Assembly: GCA_030144725.1 (NCBI GenBank)
Contig: JASKMD010000019.1
Coordinates: forward strand, 849,310 to 913,309
Direction: 5' to 3'
Origin: Haematococcus lacustris
Lineage: Eukaryota; Chlorophyta; Chlorophyceae; Chlamydomonadales; Haematococcaceae
DNA length: 64,000 nucleotides
Shown: positions 1 through 8,963 of the stretch, piece after piece
How the letters are laid out: every line of letters starts with the position of its first letter
How positions within the stretch are numbered: position 1 is the first letter of the stretch
Notes under the pieces: model-generated
Database searches by the model: none
What the model was told of the DNA's origin: nothing
Seen by the model: only the letters and a program-made list of their open reading frames with translations
Translations under genes and position numbers: made by a program

Positions 1-1757
1 CACTGGGTGGGTAGAGGGGGTCGGCACTGACGCGCTGGAGCTGGTGGAGGCGCACCCTGGCATGCTTGACAGAGAAGTCCAGCAGGGTGGTGGTGCCCAT
101 GCCCCACACCTGAGGGTCCAGCTGCAGGTGAGCCCAAGGGCCCAAGAGCCACTCCTCCTTAGGCCAGGTGCCAGGCCCCTCCTCAGCTGGGTCGGCAGCC
201 TGCCCTCCTGCCCCGCCCCCTGCTCCTCTACGCCCTCCACCTCCTCCACGCCCTCCCCCCCTGCCACCGCCCCGCTTCCTTGCCCGCCCCCCTCCCCTGC
301 CCCCCCCCTGGCTACTCCTTGATCCTGCCCCTGAGCCTGCTCCAGCGCCACGTGACGCTGGGCGGGTAGAGGGCGGAGGTGGGTGGCTCGCTCCTCCGGG
401 GTCAGCCTGTAGCTGGGCTTGTTGAGCCGGGCCACCGCTGCTGGCTCCCAGGTCGCCCCCTCCTTCGCCCAGAAAGCCCCGAGGGGCCCTTGCCCTGTGG
501 GGTCTGGAGGGTAGAGGTGGCCGTTGCGGCCCACCCAGTGGAGGGCTGGAGCAGGGGGATGCGCCGCATCACAAACCCCACCCCTGGCCCAACCCTCAGG
601 CACTCCCACTCCGGCTGTGGCGGCTGCAGGCGGTCTACCATGCCCTGCCAGGGCTCGGGGAGGCAAGCCCTGACCAGGTCCGCAGCCCAGCGGGCCTCCC
701 CCTCCAGTTCGGGGCTGTGGAGGGCCTCCCTCACGTGGCGGACGTGGGTCCAACCCTGCTCAGCTGCTGCCTCCCTCGCTGCTGGGTTCATGCGGACTTG
801 CCCGTTGTACCACAGCGGCTCCGCTAGCACCGAGAAGAAGGACTGGCTAGCCGGGGGCACCGCACGGAACAGTTTGAGCTCAGCCAGGGCCGCCACGTGA
901 GCTTGCAGCCGCGGGCTGATGCCTCGCGAGGGGGGGGCGGTGGGGTCGGTAATGATCTACGTGCTGAGGTTGTGGGACGGGTCTGCCAGCAGGCTGTGGG
1001 TCAGAGGCTGCCAGGGACGAACCCGGGGCGACCAGAGCTGGTGGCAGCGTAGGAGGCCGCCCCAAGAGGGACTTCCAAGTGGCGCACTGGCACCCCCGCT
1101 CGGACAGCTGGGATGACCACTCCCGGCTCCTGCTCCCCACCCTGCTCCCGCCCGTTCTGCTCTTGTCCTTGCACGGCGCCCTCCCCCACCCCACCCCTGA
1201 GCCGCTGATCGCCCTCCTGCCCCTGCCCGCCCCCGTGCTCCTGCTCGCACGCCTGCCCCTCACCACCCCCTTTCCCCCCGTGAAACCCCCGACCTCCCCT
1301 CCCTGCCCCCTCGGGGCCAGAGCTTCCCTGATTACCCAGCCCGGGCTCTGTCTGGGTGCACGGCAGGGCTGAGCTCTTGCTCACACTCAGCGCAGGGCCC
1401 CCAGCGGCGCGAAACAGGCCCGGGGCCTCCATCACCACCTTTCCATCCTGACCCGATCGAGCACCACGATGGCGAGGTCGTCCGCATACTCCTTGGATGG
1501 GAGCGCGGGGGCCAGGGCGGCCGTGTGCATGGCCAGAGGGTTGGAGGGGATGGTGGGGGTGCTGATGCGGCCTGCCAGCTGGAGCGAGCTGAGGTAGCTG
1601 ATCAGCGGCTAGAGCACGATGCAGCAGTAGAGCGGGGAGGCCCCGCTGCCCTGCAGCAGCCCCGACGCAAGGGGAAAGCTGTTCGGTGAGGTGGCCATTG
1701 ACCAGCACCTGGCTCGTGGCCCCCCGGTGCAGCAGCTGAGCCCACCGCACATGCCCC
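1..1757 (-). mobile_element. LINE-derived unit, long (2,914-type), cut by window start
   Basis: This is the RT-proximal part of a truncated LINE read on the minus strand. It matches the 2,914-bp units further right, including the 579-bp segment from about 340 to 930 that the 2,335-bp units lack. It ends at GCACATGCCCC, the same point inside the reverse transcriptase domain where all array units end. The YADD catalytic motif is encoded near 1480. The frame is broken just after the VNGHLT residues, so it cannot make a working enzyme. Confidence 0.85.
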
Positions 1758-2062
1758 CTTTTCTTTGTTTATGGAGGAGCATTACAAGAGAGTGAGAGTG
1801 ACTAAAGAAAAGAAGAAAAGAGAAGACTATAACAAACAAGGTTCCCCCACACACGATCCCCAAGCACCCCACCCAAACACAGCGGTCCACACACCCCAAG
1901 CAAAGGTCCACACAGCCCAAGCAACCCCCTCCCTTGGACAACGTCAAGACACTCCCCCACACCAACGCCCTCCACCCTAGCTCTACTCACCTCCCCAGAC
2001 CCTCCCCACAAACTACCCACACGAGCCTAAGCCCAGCCCCTCGACCTGAAACCTTAAACCCC
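1758..2062 (-). repeat. LINE 3'UTR-only stub
   Basis: An A-rich tail (TTTTCTTTGTTT on the plus strand) is followed by about 290 bp of LINE 3' untranslated sequence. It contains the TGTAA signal and the 21-bp GGTCCACAC repeat. It stops abruptly at 2062, where the tail of another LINE copy begins. No coding sequence remains. It is probably the remnant of an array unit interrupted by the L0 insertion. Confidence 0.8.
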
Positions 2063-2113
2063 TTTTTTGGGGGGGGGGAAGAGCATTACAGGAGAGCGAG
2101 AATGACTAAAGAA
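2063..2113 (-). mobile_element. 3' tip of LINE copy L0
   Basis: A short T6 tract followed by G10 on the plus strand (an A-rich tail on the element strand) precedes GAGCATTACAGGAGAGCGAG, the family's 3' end with its TGTAA signal. After CTAAAGAA the LINE sequence is interrupted by the Helitron pair. It resumes at 8526 at the expected next position. Confidence 0.82.
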
Positions 2114-2681
2114 TCTATCTACATATAAAAAATATAAGGGGGCAAGATGGAAAATGTGCTCGGAATGGCCTGCAATTCAGCGTGCGACCTCGCAAAACTT
2201 TTTCAACGCATAGTACATCGAGGAAACTGAGCGCGAGTCACTGTGCGGTAAGATCAAAAGTCGTTCTGAAAATTGGAGGCCTTAAAAATAGAGATGAGTA
2301 CTGGGTCTGGTAACATTTACGCCAGCGCGCCCACTCACGCGGCTTCGTTTTGAATGGTCTGGCCGCCCCGTCAACCGACAGCCCAGTCAAACAAAGACCC
2401 CCAACCCCTGCGGAGTACAGCCCCGGCCTCAATGCCTGGCGTTTGTGGCTGCTCTCCAGCTGCTCCCTTCGCTCGCACTGGCTGCCAGCCCCCTTCAGTA
2501 TTTTATGTGTAGATGTAGATGCTCACGGATGCGGCGCTTGGCCGTGTCGTGCTGGCGTGCACGTCAACCTTGCGCACTGCCTATGCGGTAAAACATGTTC
2601 AGCCTCTGCTTCAGCGCGAGGGAGCCTCACGTCCCCAATGCACCTGATGGCAGGTGTCTAGCCCCGAAAAGCAGCCAGGCT
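2114..2681. repeat. Helitron leader, copy 1 (matches 4437-4958)
   Basis: This non-coding segment aligns by eye with 4437-4958. Both start with CATATAAAAAATATAAGG and share GCGTGCGAC, ATAGTACATCGAGGAAA, ATTGGAGGCCTTAAAAATAG and CAGTCCAGTC-like blocks, with scattered substitutions and indels. It is much more AT-rich than the surrounding LINEs. I find no gene in it. Confidence 0.8.
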
Positions 2682-4060
2682 AGCAGCAGGGCAGCAGCAG
2701 CAGGGGCAGCAGCTGCAGGGGCAGCAGCTGCAGGGGCAGCAGCAGCGGCAGCGGCGGCAGGGGCGGCGGCGGAAGCAGCAGGGGAAGCAGCAGCAGCAGG
2801 GGCAGCAGGGGAAGCAGCAGCAGGGGAAGAAGTAGCAGCAGCAGCAAGGGCACCAGCAGCAGGGGCAGGGGTAGCAGGGGCAGCAGCAGCGGCAGCAGTG
2901 GCAGCAGCATCAGCGGCATCAGCGGCAGCGGCGGCAGCAGCAGGGGCAGCAGCGGCGGCATCATCATCAGCAGCAGCAGGGGCAGCAGTAACAGGGGCAG
3001 CAGCGGCAGGGGCAGCAGCAGCAGGGGCAGCAGTAGCAGGGGCAGCAGCAGCAGGGGCAGCAGCAGCAGGGGTAGCAGTAGCAGGGGCAGCAGCATTAGG
3101 GGCAGCAGCAGCAGGGGCAGCAGTAGCAGGGGCAGCAGCAGCAGGGGCAGCAGCAGCAGGGGCAGCAGTAGCAGGGGCAGCAGCAGCAGGGGCAGCGGCG
3201 GCAGGGGCAGCAGCAGAAGGGGCAGCAGCAGCGGCAGCAGCGGCAGCAAGGGCAGCAGCAGCGGGGGCAGCATGGGCAGCTGCAGCAGGGGCAGCCGCAG
3301 CAAGGGCAGCAGCAGCAGGGGCAGCAGTAGCAGCAGGGGCAGCAGCAGCAGGGGCAGCAGTAGCAGCAGGGGCAGCAGTAGCAGGGGCAGTAGCAGCAGG
3401 GGCAGCAGCAGCAGGGGCAGGGGCAGCAGCAGAAGGGGCAGCAGCAGAAGGGGCAGCAACAGCAGCAGCAGCAGCAAGGGCAGAAGCAGCAGGGGCAGCA
3501 GCAGCAGGGGCAGCAGCAGCAGGGGCAGCAGCGGCGGCAGGGGCAGCAGCGGCGGCAGGGGCAGCAGCAGCAGGGGCAGCAGCAGCAGGGGCAGCAGCAG
3601 CAGGGGCAGCGGCGGCAGGGGCAGCAGCAGAAGGGGCAGCAGCAGCGGCAGCAAGGGCAGCAGCAGCGGGGGCAGCATGGGCAGCTGCAGCAGGGTCAGC
3701 CGCAGCAAGGGCAGCAGCAGCAGGGTCAGCAGTAGCAGCAGGGGCAGCAGCAGCAGGGGCAGTAGCAGCAGGGGCAGCAGCAGCAGGGGCAGGGGCAGCC
3801 GCACCAAGGGCAGCAGCAGAAGGGGCAGCAGCAGAAAGGGCAGCAACAGCGGCAGCAGCAGCAGCAAGGGCAGCAGCAGCAGGGGCAGCAGCAGCAGGGG
3901 CAGCAGTAGCAGCAGCAGCAGGGGCAGCAGCGGCGGCAGGGGCAGCAGAGGCTGCCGGGGCAGCAGCGGCGGCAGGGGCAGCAGGGGCAGCAGCAGCAGC
4001 GGCAACAGTGGTAGCAGTGGCAGCAGCGGCAGCAGGGGCAGGGGCAGCGGCAGTGGCAGC
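2682..4060. repeat. GGGGCAGCAGCAG array 1
   Basis: About 1.4 kb of degenerate 9-, 12- and 15-bp units built from GGGGCAGCAGCAG, with GCG, GTA, AAG and AGC variants. Blocks around 3190-3330 and 3605-3715 share the unusual string AGCATGGGCAGCTGCAGCAG, which suggests an internal duplication of about 400 bp. All frames stay open on both strands because the units lack stops in most phases. The resulting Ala/Gly, Ser/Gly/Arg, Pro/Leu and Cys polymers are not credible genes. Confidence 0.9.
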
Positions 4061-4202
4061 AAACATATGAATTAAAGCAGGAGGCAACAGCTTGAGCATG
4101 CAACTGGGTGCGGCAGCAGGCTGGAAGCAGAGGGAGTTCCATTAGGGTGTTGATGGCACACTTGAAGGCCAGCGGTGCACAAAACCAGCCATCACATGTA
4201 AC
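4061..4202. other. Helitron copy-1-specific segment
   Basis: This stretch between the array and the shared tail has no counterpart that I can see in copy 2. It holds no recognisable gene. It could be a captured host fragment, which Helitrons often carry, but nothing in the sequence proves that. Confidence 0.4.
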
Positions 4203-4436
4203 ACTGCAGAAGTGATAACTAGACATCATGCTCACACACATTTTTCAGATGCCAGGGATGCAAAGCGGGCATCATGCAAGCATGCGAACATCATTAACAC
4301 ACACATTGCAAGACTTGGACGTGCATAGTTTTGTTTGGCTGCATGCGGGCTTGCTTGACCGGCTGTCTATCGGGCTGGTTTTTGTTTAATATGTTGCCTG
4401 CTGCCCGTCCGATGTGGGACGGGCCCACTGCCCTAG
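4203..4436. repeat. Helitron 3' tail, copy 1 (matches 8261-8525)
   Basis: Shared with copy 2: CAGAAGTGATAACT, CATGCTCACACACATTTTTC, CGTGCATAGTTTTGTTTGGC, then the terminal hairpin and CTAG. Copy 2 has about 30 extra bases before the hairpin. The shared terminus ends exactly at CTAG in both copies, which marks it as an element end. Confidence 0.8.
4403..4436 (+). other. Helitron 3' terminal hairpin and CTAG, copy 1
   Basis: GCCCGTCC pairs with GGACGGGC across a GATGTG loop. Eight nucleotides later comes CTAG, followed directly by the T of the next copy. A subterminal hairpin near CTRR is the known transposition stop signal of Helitrons. Confidence 0.72.
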
Positions 4437-4958
4437 TCTACATATAAAAAATATAAGGGGGCAAGATGAAAAATGTGCTCGGAATGGCCTGCGATTCAAC
4501 GTGCGACGTCTCCTAATCTCAACACCGCATAGTACATCGAGGAAATTGAGCGCGACTCACTGTGCGGTAAGATCGAAAGTCGTTCTGAAAATTGGAGGCC
4601 TTAAAAATAGAGATGAGTTGTGGGTCTGTCATTGTAGACGCCAGCGCGTCCACTCGCGATGTTTCGTTTTGAATGGTCTGGCCGGCCCGTCAACCGACAG
4701 CCCAGTCAAACTAAGACCCTCAACCCATGCGGAGTACAGCCCCGGCCCTAGATGAACAAGACACAGGTTTGTCCATCATTTTGAACTGACAGCCGCAGTC
4801 CATTGGGCCGCGCTTGGCCGTGGCGTGCGTGGCGTGCACGTACACCTTGCGCACTGCCTATACGGTAAAACATATTCAGCCTCTGCTTCAGCGCGACGGA
4901 GCCTCATGTCCCCAATGCACCTGATGGCAGATGTCTAGCCTCGAAAAGCAGCCAGGCT
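4437..4958. repeat. Helitron leader, copy 2
   Basis: This is the homologue of the leader of copy 1, slightly shorter and diverged by point changes. It contains the same GTCAACCGACAGCCCAGTCA and CACCTTGCGCACTGCCTA blocks. No gene is seen. Confidence 0.8.
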
Positions 4959-5848
4959 AGCAGCAGGGGCAGCAGCAGCAGGGGCAGCAGGGGCAGCAGG
5001 GGCAGCAGTAGCAGGGGCAGAGCAGCAGCAGCAGCAGCAGCGGCAGTAGCAGCGGCTTCAGCAGCAGCAGCGGCAGCAGCGGTAGCAGGGGCAGTAGTGG
5101 CGGCAGGGGCGGCAGGGGCAGCAGGGGCAGCAGCAACAGCAGCGGCAGCAGCGGCAGCAGCGGCGACGGCAGCAGCAGGGGCAGCAGCGGCAACAATGGC
5201 AGCAGCAGCAATAGCAGCAGGGGCAGAAGCAGCAGGGGCAGCAGCAGCAGCAGGGGCAGCAGCAGCAGCAGGGGCAGCAGCAGCAGTAGGGGCAGCAGCA
5301 GCAGGGGCAGCAGCAGCAAGGGCAGCAGGGGCAGCAGGGGCAGCATCGGCAGCAGTGGCAGCAGCGGTAGCAGGGGCAGTAGTGGCGGCAGGGGCAGCAG
5401 GGGCAGCAGCAACAGCAGCGGCAGCAGCGGCAGCAGCGGCGACGGCAGCAGCAGGGGCAGCAGCGGCAACAATGGCAGCAGCAGCAATAGCAGCAGGGGC
5501 AGCAGGGGCAGCAGCAGCAGCAGGGGCAGCAGCAGCAGTAGGGGCAGCAGCAGCAGGGGCAGCAGCAGCAAGGGCAGCAGGGGCAGCAACAGTAGGGGCA
5601 GCAACAGTAGGGGCAGCAGCAGCAGTGGCAGCAGCAGCAGGGGCGGCAGCAGCAGCAGGGGCAGCAGCAGCAGCAGCAGGGGCAGCAGGTGCAGCAGCGG
5701 CAGCAGCTGCAGCAGCGGCAGCAGCGGAAGCGGCGACGGCAACAGCAGGGGCAGCAGCGGCAGCAGCGGCAGCAGCGGCAGCAGTGACAGCAGTGGCAGC
5801 AGCGGCAGCAGGGGCAGCAGGGGCAGCAGCGGCAGCAGCGGCAGCAGC
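4959..5848. repeat. GGGGCAGCAGCAG array 2
   Basis: About 0.9 kb of the same repeat family as array 1. It contains an internal duplication of about 285 bp: the block from about 5079 (GGTAGCAGGGGCAGTAGTGG) through the CGGCAACAATGGCAGCAGC string recurs from about 5365. Frames on both strands are open by composition. I reject them as genes. Confidence 0.9.
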
Positions 5849-6124
5849 TCTGGAACTTGCGGCAGCCGATCTGGAAATTGCGGCAGCATGAAGCTACGGG
5901 TACACAACAGGTCTACGAGCAAAAGCTACAGATGAAAGACAGATCGTGTGTTGCATCTGTGCTAAGACACTGCCATGCAGCCATGGACAGTTGGGAATGC
6001 TGAAAAGTCTGTCCAACAGGTGTGGTGCCATGTGAACAAGGCCTATGCCATCCATTTAAACAAGAACGTGGAAACGTGCAGAACGACAGTTTAGTACAAA
6101 AGGCAACGAAGCGCAAGGAGTGTA
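5849..6124. other. Unassigned Helitron copy-2 interior, left of pogo
   Basis: Mixed-composition sequence with a pair of related segments (TCTGGAACTTGCGGCAGC and TCTGGAAATTGCGGCAGC) just after the array. I see no gene or motif. It runs up to the left terminus of the pogo element. Confidence 0.5.
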
Positions 6125-6150
6125 CACAGTAAAGCACATAAATTGAACAC
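6125..6150 (+). repeat. Left terminal inverted repeat of pogo-like element
   Basis: It starts CACAGTAA and ends TTGAACAC. It matches the opposite end in inverted orientation at 19 of 26 positions and is preceded by TA. Confidence 0.7.
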
Positions 6151-6530
6151 GCCTGATTTGGCCGTTCTCCCAATGTCTCCCTTCAACACGCACGCTTCCT
6201 TTCATACACGGTCTTTGGAGGTTACAAGGATGGTGTGAGTCGGTTTGAAACGGATCAACGCGTTTGGTCGGCGTAAATATGGCTGCCGCCGGTCACGCCC
6301 GTTTGAACCCTACCGGCTGTTAAGGTCCCGCGTGCACTAGCGCGACGAGTTACCCGTGCGAGCTCGGCCCTTCTAGAAACCTTGGTGGGTACACGATGTA
6401 GCACAGTTAGTGCGCTTCGATCTTCTGCTGCCCTTTGGCCGCGGCCTTGCGTCAAAAGTATTGTTTCTAAGCGCTCATATCATTTTTTCGGCCTCATGTG
6501 CCCAGGTGCTACCGCACACCACCAGCCCCT
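6151..6530. other. Pogo 5' non-coding region
   Basis: This lies between the left terminal repeat and the first ATG of the transposase remnant. It probably holds the element's promoter, but no core motif can be named with confidence. An in-frame GTG at 6498 would extend the ORF by 11 codons; the ATG at 6531 is preferred for a eukaryote. Confidence 0.45.
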
Positions 6531-7460
6531 ATGGCCAAACCGGCCACCGGTGCTTCCCGGCAGTCCAGCTTGGCTGTAGACAGAGAAGGCGAGAGGGCCA
6601 AAAGGCTCTTGGCAGCTGCTAATGCTTACCTGAAGGTCAAGAGGGGCCAGCCACAGCCATCCATACCAGCTGTGGCCCGGGAACATGGCGTTCCATATGC
6701 CACCCTCTACAGAGTCATCAAGCGGGGTGGGGTGATTGCAAAACGTGGGCGCCCAACTGCTTTGTCAGCTGTGCAAGAGGAGCAGCTGCGGGACTTGGTG
6801 GTGAGGGGCCAGCAGCAGGGCGTGGGGGTCACCAAGACGGCATTGCTTGCAGCCGTGAGGACAACACAACGGGTCATGGGGCGCAAGGGCAAGGTGGACC
6901 CCTTCAAGGGGAAGGCTCCTGGCAAGAGATGGCGCCAAGGATTCATGCGGCGGCAGGGCCTGTCACTGCGTAAGGCGACTCCCGTCACCAAGAATAGGCG
7001 CATGGCTGCTACCAACATTAATGGGTTGGGGGAGTGGTTTGAGGGGACATGGCAGCCAGCACTAAGCAGGGTGTGTGTGAGCAAGGATGCAGCAGGGAGG
7101 AGGGTGCAGCCTCAGACCTACAAGCAGCGCCTGGTGGACACCGCCATGCACTACTCTGTGGGCTTCTCCATGCAGCCACTACAGCGGGCATTTGAGAAGA
7201 CTGGCCTGTACCCCCCAAACAAGGACAACATGCTAGCAGCAGCAGCAGCCAGCGTGGAGGGTGGCAAGCAGCAACCAGCATTCAAACCCTGGATCCCCTT
7301 GGCCGTCGATGACGCAATGTTGCGTGTTGCAGCTCAACGATCAGCCCAACCGCAGCCCAGCTTACGTTTCCCAGCAGAGGATAGGTTCTATTTCAAGCAT
7401 GAGGTGGTTGCTGAGGCAGCCAAGAAAGCAGCAAAGGCCCGGAAGGGATCTTGCAAGTAG
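6531..7460 (+). pseudogene. Pogo-like transposase remnant (HTH domains kept, DDE core missing)
   Basis: 309 codons from ATG 6531. Residues about 24-74 look like a psq-type helix-turn-helix (SIPAVAREHGVPYATLYRVI). Residues about 77-155 look like a CENP-B/Tc5-type helix-turn-helix, with the RWRQGFMRRQGLSLRKAT signature near its end. Full transposases of this family then carry a DDE nuclease domain of roughly 200 residues with an aspartate triad. Here that segment is reduced to about 40 residues with no recognisable triad, and the protein jumps to the C-terminal AFEKTGLYPPN motif (220-230) that normally closes the DDE region. The frame stays open across the join. It should bind DNA, possibly its own ends, but not cut. 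It could be a silencing derivative, a domesticated binder, or simply a deletion relic. Domain names are from motif recognition, not a search. Confidence 0.75.
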
Positions 7461-7820
7461 CATGCTTGCATGTGCATGTGCACAACTTCAAGTGCCTATG
7501 GACTGCTACTGGGTAATGTTTTTGACCAGCTGCTGGCCTTGCTAGGGGCAGTGGGATGGGTAGCAACATCAATAAAAGTTTTGGTACCAGTCTTTGTGTA
7601 GGTGGATAGGGGCGACGGCATGTTCACATTAGAGGACTTTCAATGCAAAACTGGATTTTTGGGGGTAGGTTACTAAAACATGTGATATCTTGGCAGCTAG
7701 TAGGCATAAGGAGACAATGAAAGGCACAGTGGAGAGGTGTTATAAAGAGCTGCACGGCTATGTGCTCGGCTTTCACAATGGTACTGGATTGAAGTTGCAC
7801 GGGGCCTTGAACATTAAAAG
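7461..7820. other. Pogo 3' non-coding region
   Basis: This is AT-richer sequence after the transposase stop, running to the right terminal repeat. It includes AATAAAAG near 7571, which may or may not be a processing signal. No ORF of note. Confidence 0.45.
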
Positions 7821-7846
7821 ATGTTCAAATTAGAAACCTTACTGTG
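7821..7846 (-). repeat. Right terminal inverted repeat of pogo-like element
   Basis: Read in reverse complement from 7846 it starts CACAGTAAGG and contains TTTGAACA, mirroring the left end. TA follows at 7847-7848. Confidence 0.7.
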
Positions 7847-7848
7847 TA

Positions 7849-8260
7849 CGGTTGAACCCCGGCAAGGAAAGCTCCCTAAAGAGCGTTTGGTGACAAAGTG
7901 GGTTGAAAGGCTCCTGTATTGCCACAAGGGGAGAAGCTCAAGGAAGAACTGAAGCAGCAGGATACCGTAAGGAACCAGGTCGTGTAGGCTTACTTGACGG
8001 GCTGCATCAAGTGGGTTGCATCATTCGCATGTGGTGTCTGTGCTGCCTCTCCGTGCTGCCGCAGTGTACACTGAGAATGTGGTGTACACCAGGGTGTTTT
8101 ATGCCTTGCCACCTGGCCCCGACGACGATGAGGGCTGGTGACAGGCCATGCCAACTTGCATTGACCTGGCACTGAGCTGGCACCACTGCTGTTGCCACTG
8201 TGACTGCAGCTGCAATTGCTCTTGCCACACACTATTGCTGCACCCACACACACCGCACAG
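7849..8260. other. Unassigned Helitron copy-2 interior, right of pogo
   Basis: No counterpart in copy 1 and no recognisable gene. The short ORFs here lack family motifs. It joins the shared Helitron tail at about 8261. Confidence 0.45.
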
Positions 8261-8525
8261 TGCAGAAGTGATAACTGGACAGCATGCTCACACACATTTT
8301 TCAGATGCCAAGGGATGCAAAGCGAACATCATGCAAGCATGCGAACATCATTCATACACATATTGCAAGTGGACTTGGACGTGCATAGTTTTGTTTGGCT
8401 TCATGCGGGCTTGCTTGACCGGCGGTCTATCGGGCTAATTGTTAAACAAATGTGGTACGGCCGGAGGCCGCACATACATATGTTGCCTGCTAGCCGTCCG
8501 ATGTGGGACGGGCCCACTGCCCTAG
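8261..8525. repeat. Helitron 3' tail, copy 2, with terminal hairpin and CTAG
   Basis: Homologous to 4203-4436. The stem is weaker than in copy 1, with a 6-bp CCGTCC/GGACGG pairing. CTAG is at 8522-8525, and the next base is the host T. Confidence 0.78.
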
Positions 8526-8598
8526 TAGAAGAAAAGAAAGACTACAACAAACAAGGTTTCCCCATACACGAACCCCAAGCACCCCACCCAAACACAGC

Positions 8599-8703
8599 GG
8601 TCCACACACCCCAAGCAAAGGTCCACACACCCCAAGCAAAGGTCCACACACCCCAAGCAAAGGTCCACACACCCCAAGCGAAGGTCCACACCCCACAAGC
8701 AAC
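8599..8703 (-). repeat. 21-bp minisatellite in the L0 3'UTR
   Basis: Five tandem copies of GGTCCACACACCCCAAGCAAA-like units; the last one is degenerate. The same repeat has about four copies in LINE A (38927-39010) and about two in the array units, so copy number varies within the family. Confidence 0.85.
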
Positions 8704-8963
8704 CCCCTCCCAAGGACAACGTCAAGACACTCCCCCACACCACCGCCCTCCCCCCTAACTCTGCACACCTCCCCAGGCCCTCCCCACAGAAAACTACCCA
8801 CACGAGCCCAAGTCCCTCCCTACGACCTGAAACCTAAAACCCTATCCCCAACGCCCAAGCCAAGACCACCTAAGCCCCCGGTCCCTGACACCCAGACAGC
8901 CCCCCGAAGCCTAGCCCATCCCACCCACAGAACGCACTAAGCCACCACCAGCAACCCTGGAGC

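Larger units (their letters stand above)
2114..4436 (+). mobile_element. Non-autonomous Helitron, copy 1 of a tandem pair
   Basis: The 5' end reads TCTATCTACATAT, close to the TC start of plant and algal Helitrons. The 3' end has an 8-bp GC stem (4403-4410 with 4417-4424, 6-nt loop) 8 nt before a terminal CTAG at 4433-4436, the CTRR end of the superfamily. It sits directly against the TC start of copy 2. Inside are a leader of about 565 bp, a long CAG-type array and a tail of about 235 bp also found in copy 2. No Rep/helicase is present, so movement would need a partner elsewhere. The true start could be 2114 or 2118, because TCTA is doubled. Confidence 0.72.
6125..7846 (+). mobile_element. 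Pogo-like (Tc1/mariner superfamily) DNA transposon, internally deleted
   Basis: The left end (from 6125) and the reverse complement of the right end (from 7846) both read CACAGTAA, then diverge for about 6 bases, then share TAA and TTGAACA. That gives 19 of 26 ungapped matches by eye. TA flanks both ends (6123-6124 and 7847-7848), the usual target duplication of this superfamily. Because the flanks are GTAC at both sides, the exact cut could shift by a base. The element encodes a pogo-type DNA-binding protein without its DDE core, so it cannot move by itself. It lies inside Helitron copy 2. Confidence 0.75.
4437..8525 (+). mobile_element. Non-autonomous Helitron, copy 2, with nested pogo element
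   Basis: It starts TCTACATATAAAAAATATAA directly after the CTAG of copy 1 and ends with a hairpin and CTAG at 8522-8525. Removing the pogo insertion (about 1.72 kb) leaves about 2.36 kb, close to copy 1 at 2.32 kb. The next base, T8526, is LINE 3'UTR that continues the sequence broken off at 2113 with no target duplication, as expected for insertion between A and T. It has a leader, its own CAG-type array and the shared tail. No Rep/Hel gene is present. Confidence 0.72.

Noticed and set aside
2595..4070. Long Ala/Gly-rich ORF (about 490 codons), plus similar antisense ORFs rich in Pro, Leu or Cys
   Set aside because: They are read-throughs of a stop-poor CAG-type array in several frames at once. 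There is no start context, domain or codon signal.
5097..5891. Ala-rich ORF over the second array
   Set aside because: Same compositional artefact.
8599..8703. Regular short repeats resembling a CRISPR array
   Set aside because: Units are contiguous 21-mers without unique spacers, inside a eukaryotic LINE 3'UTR, and no cas genes are present.
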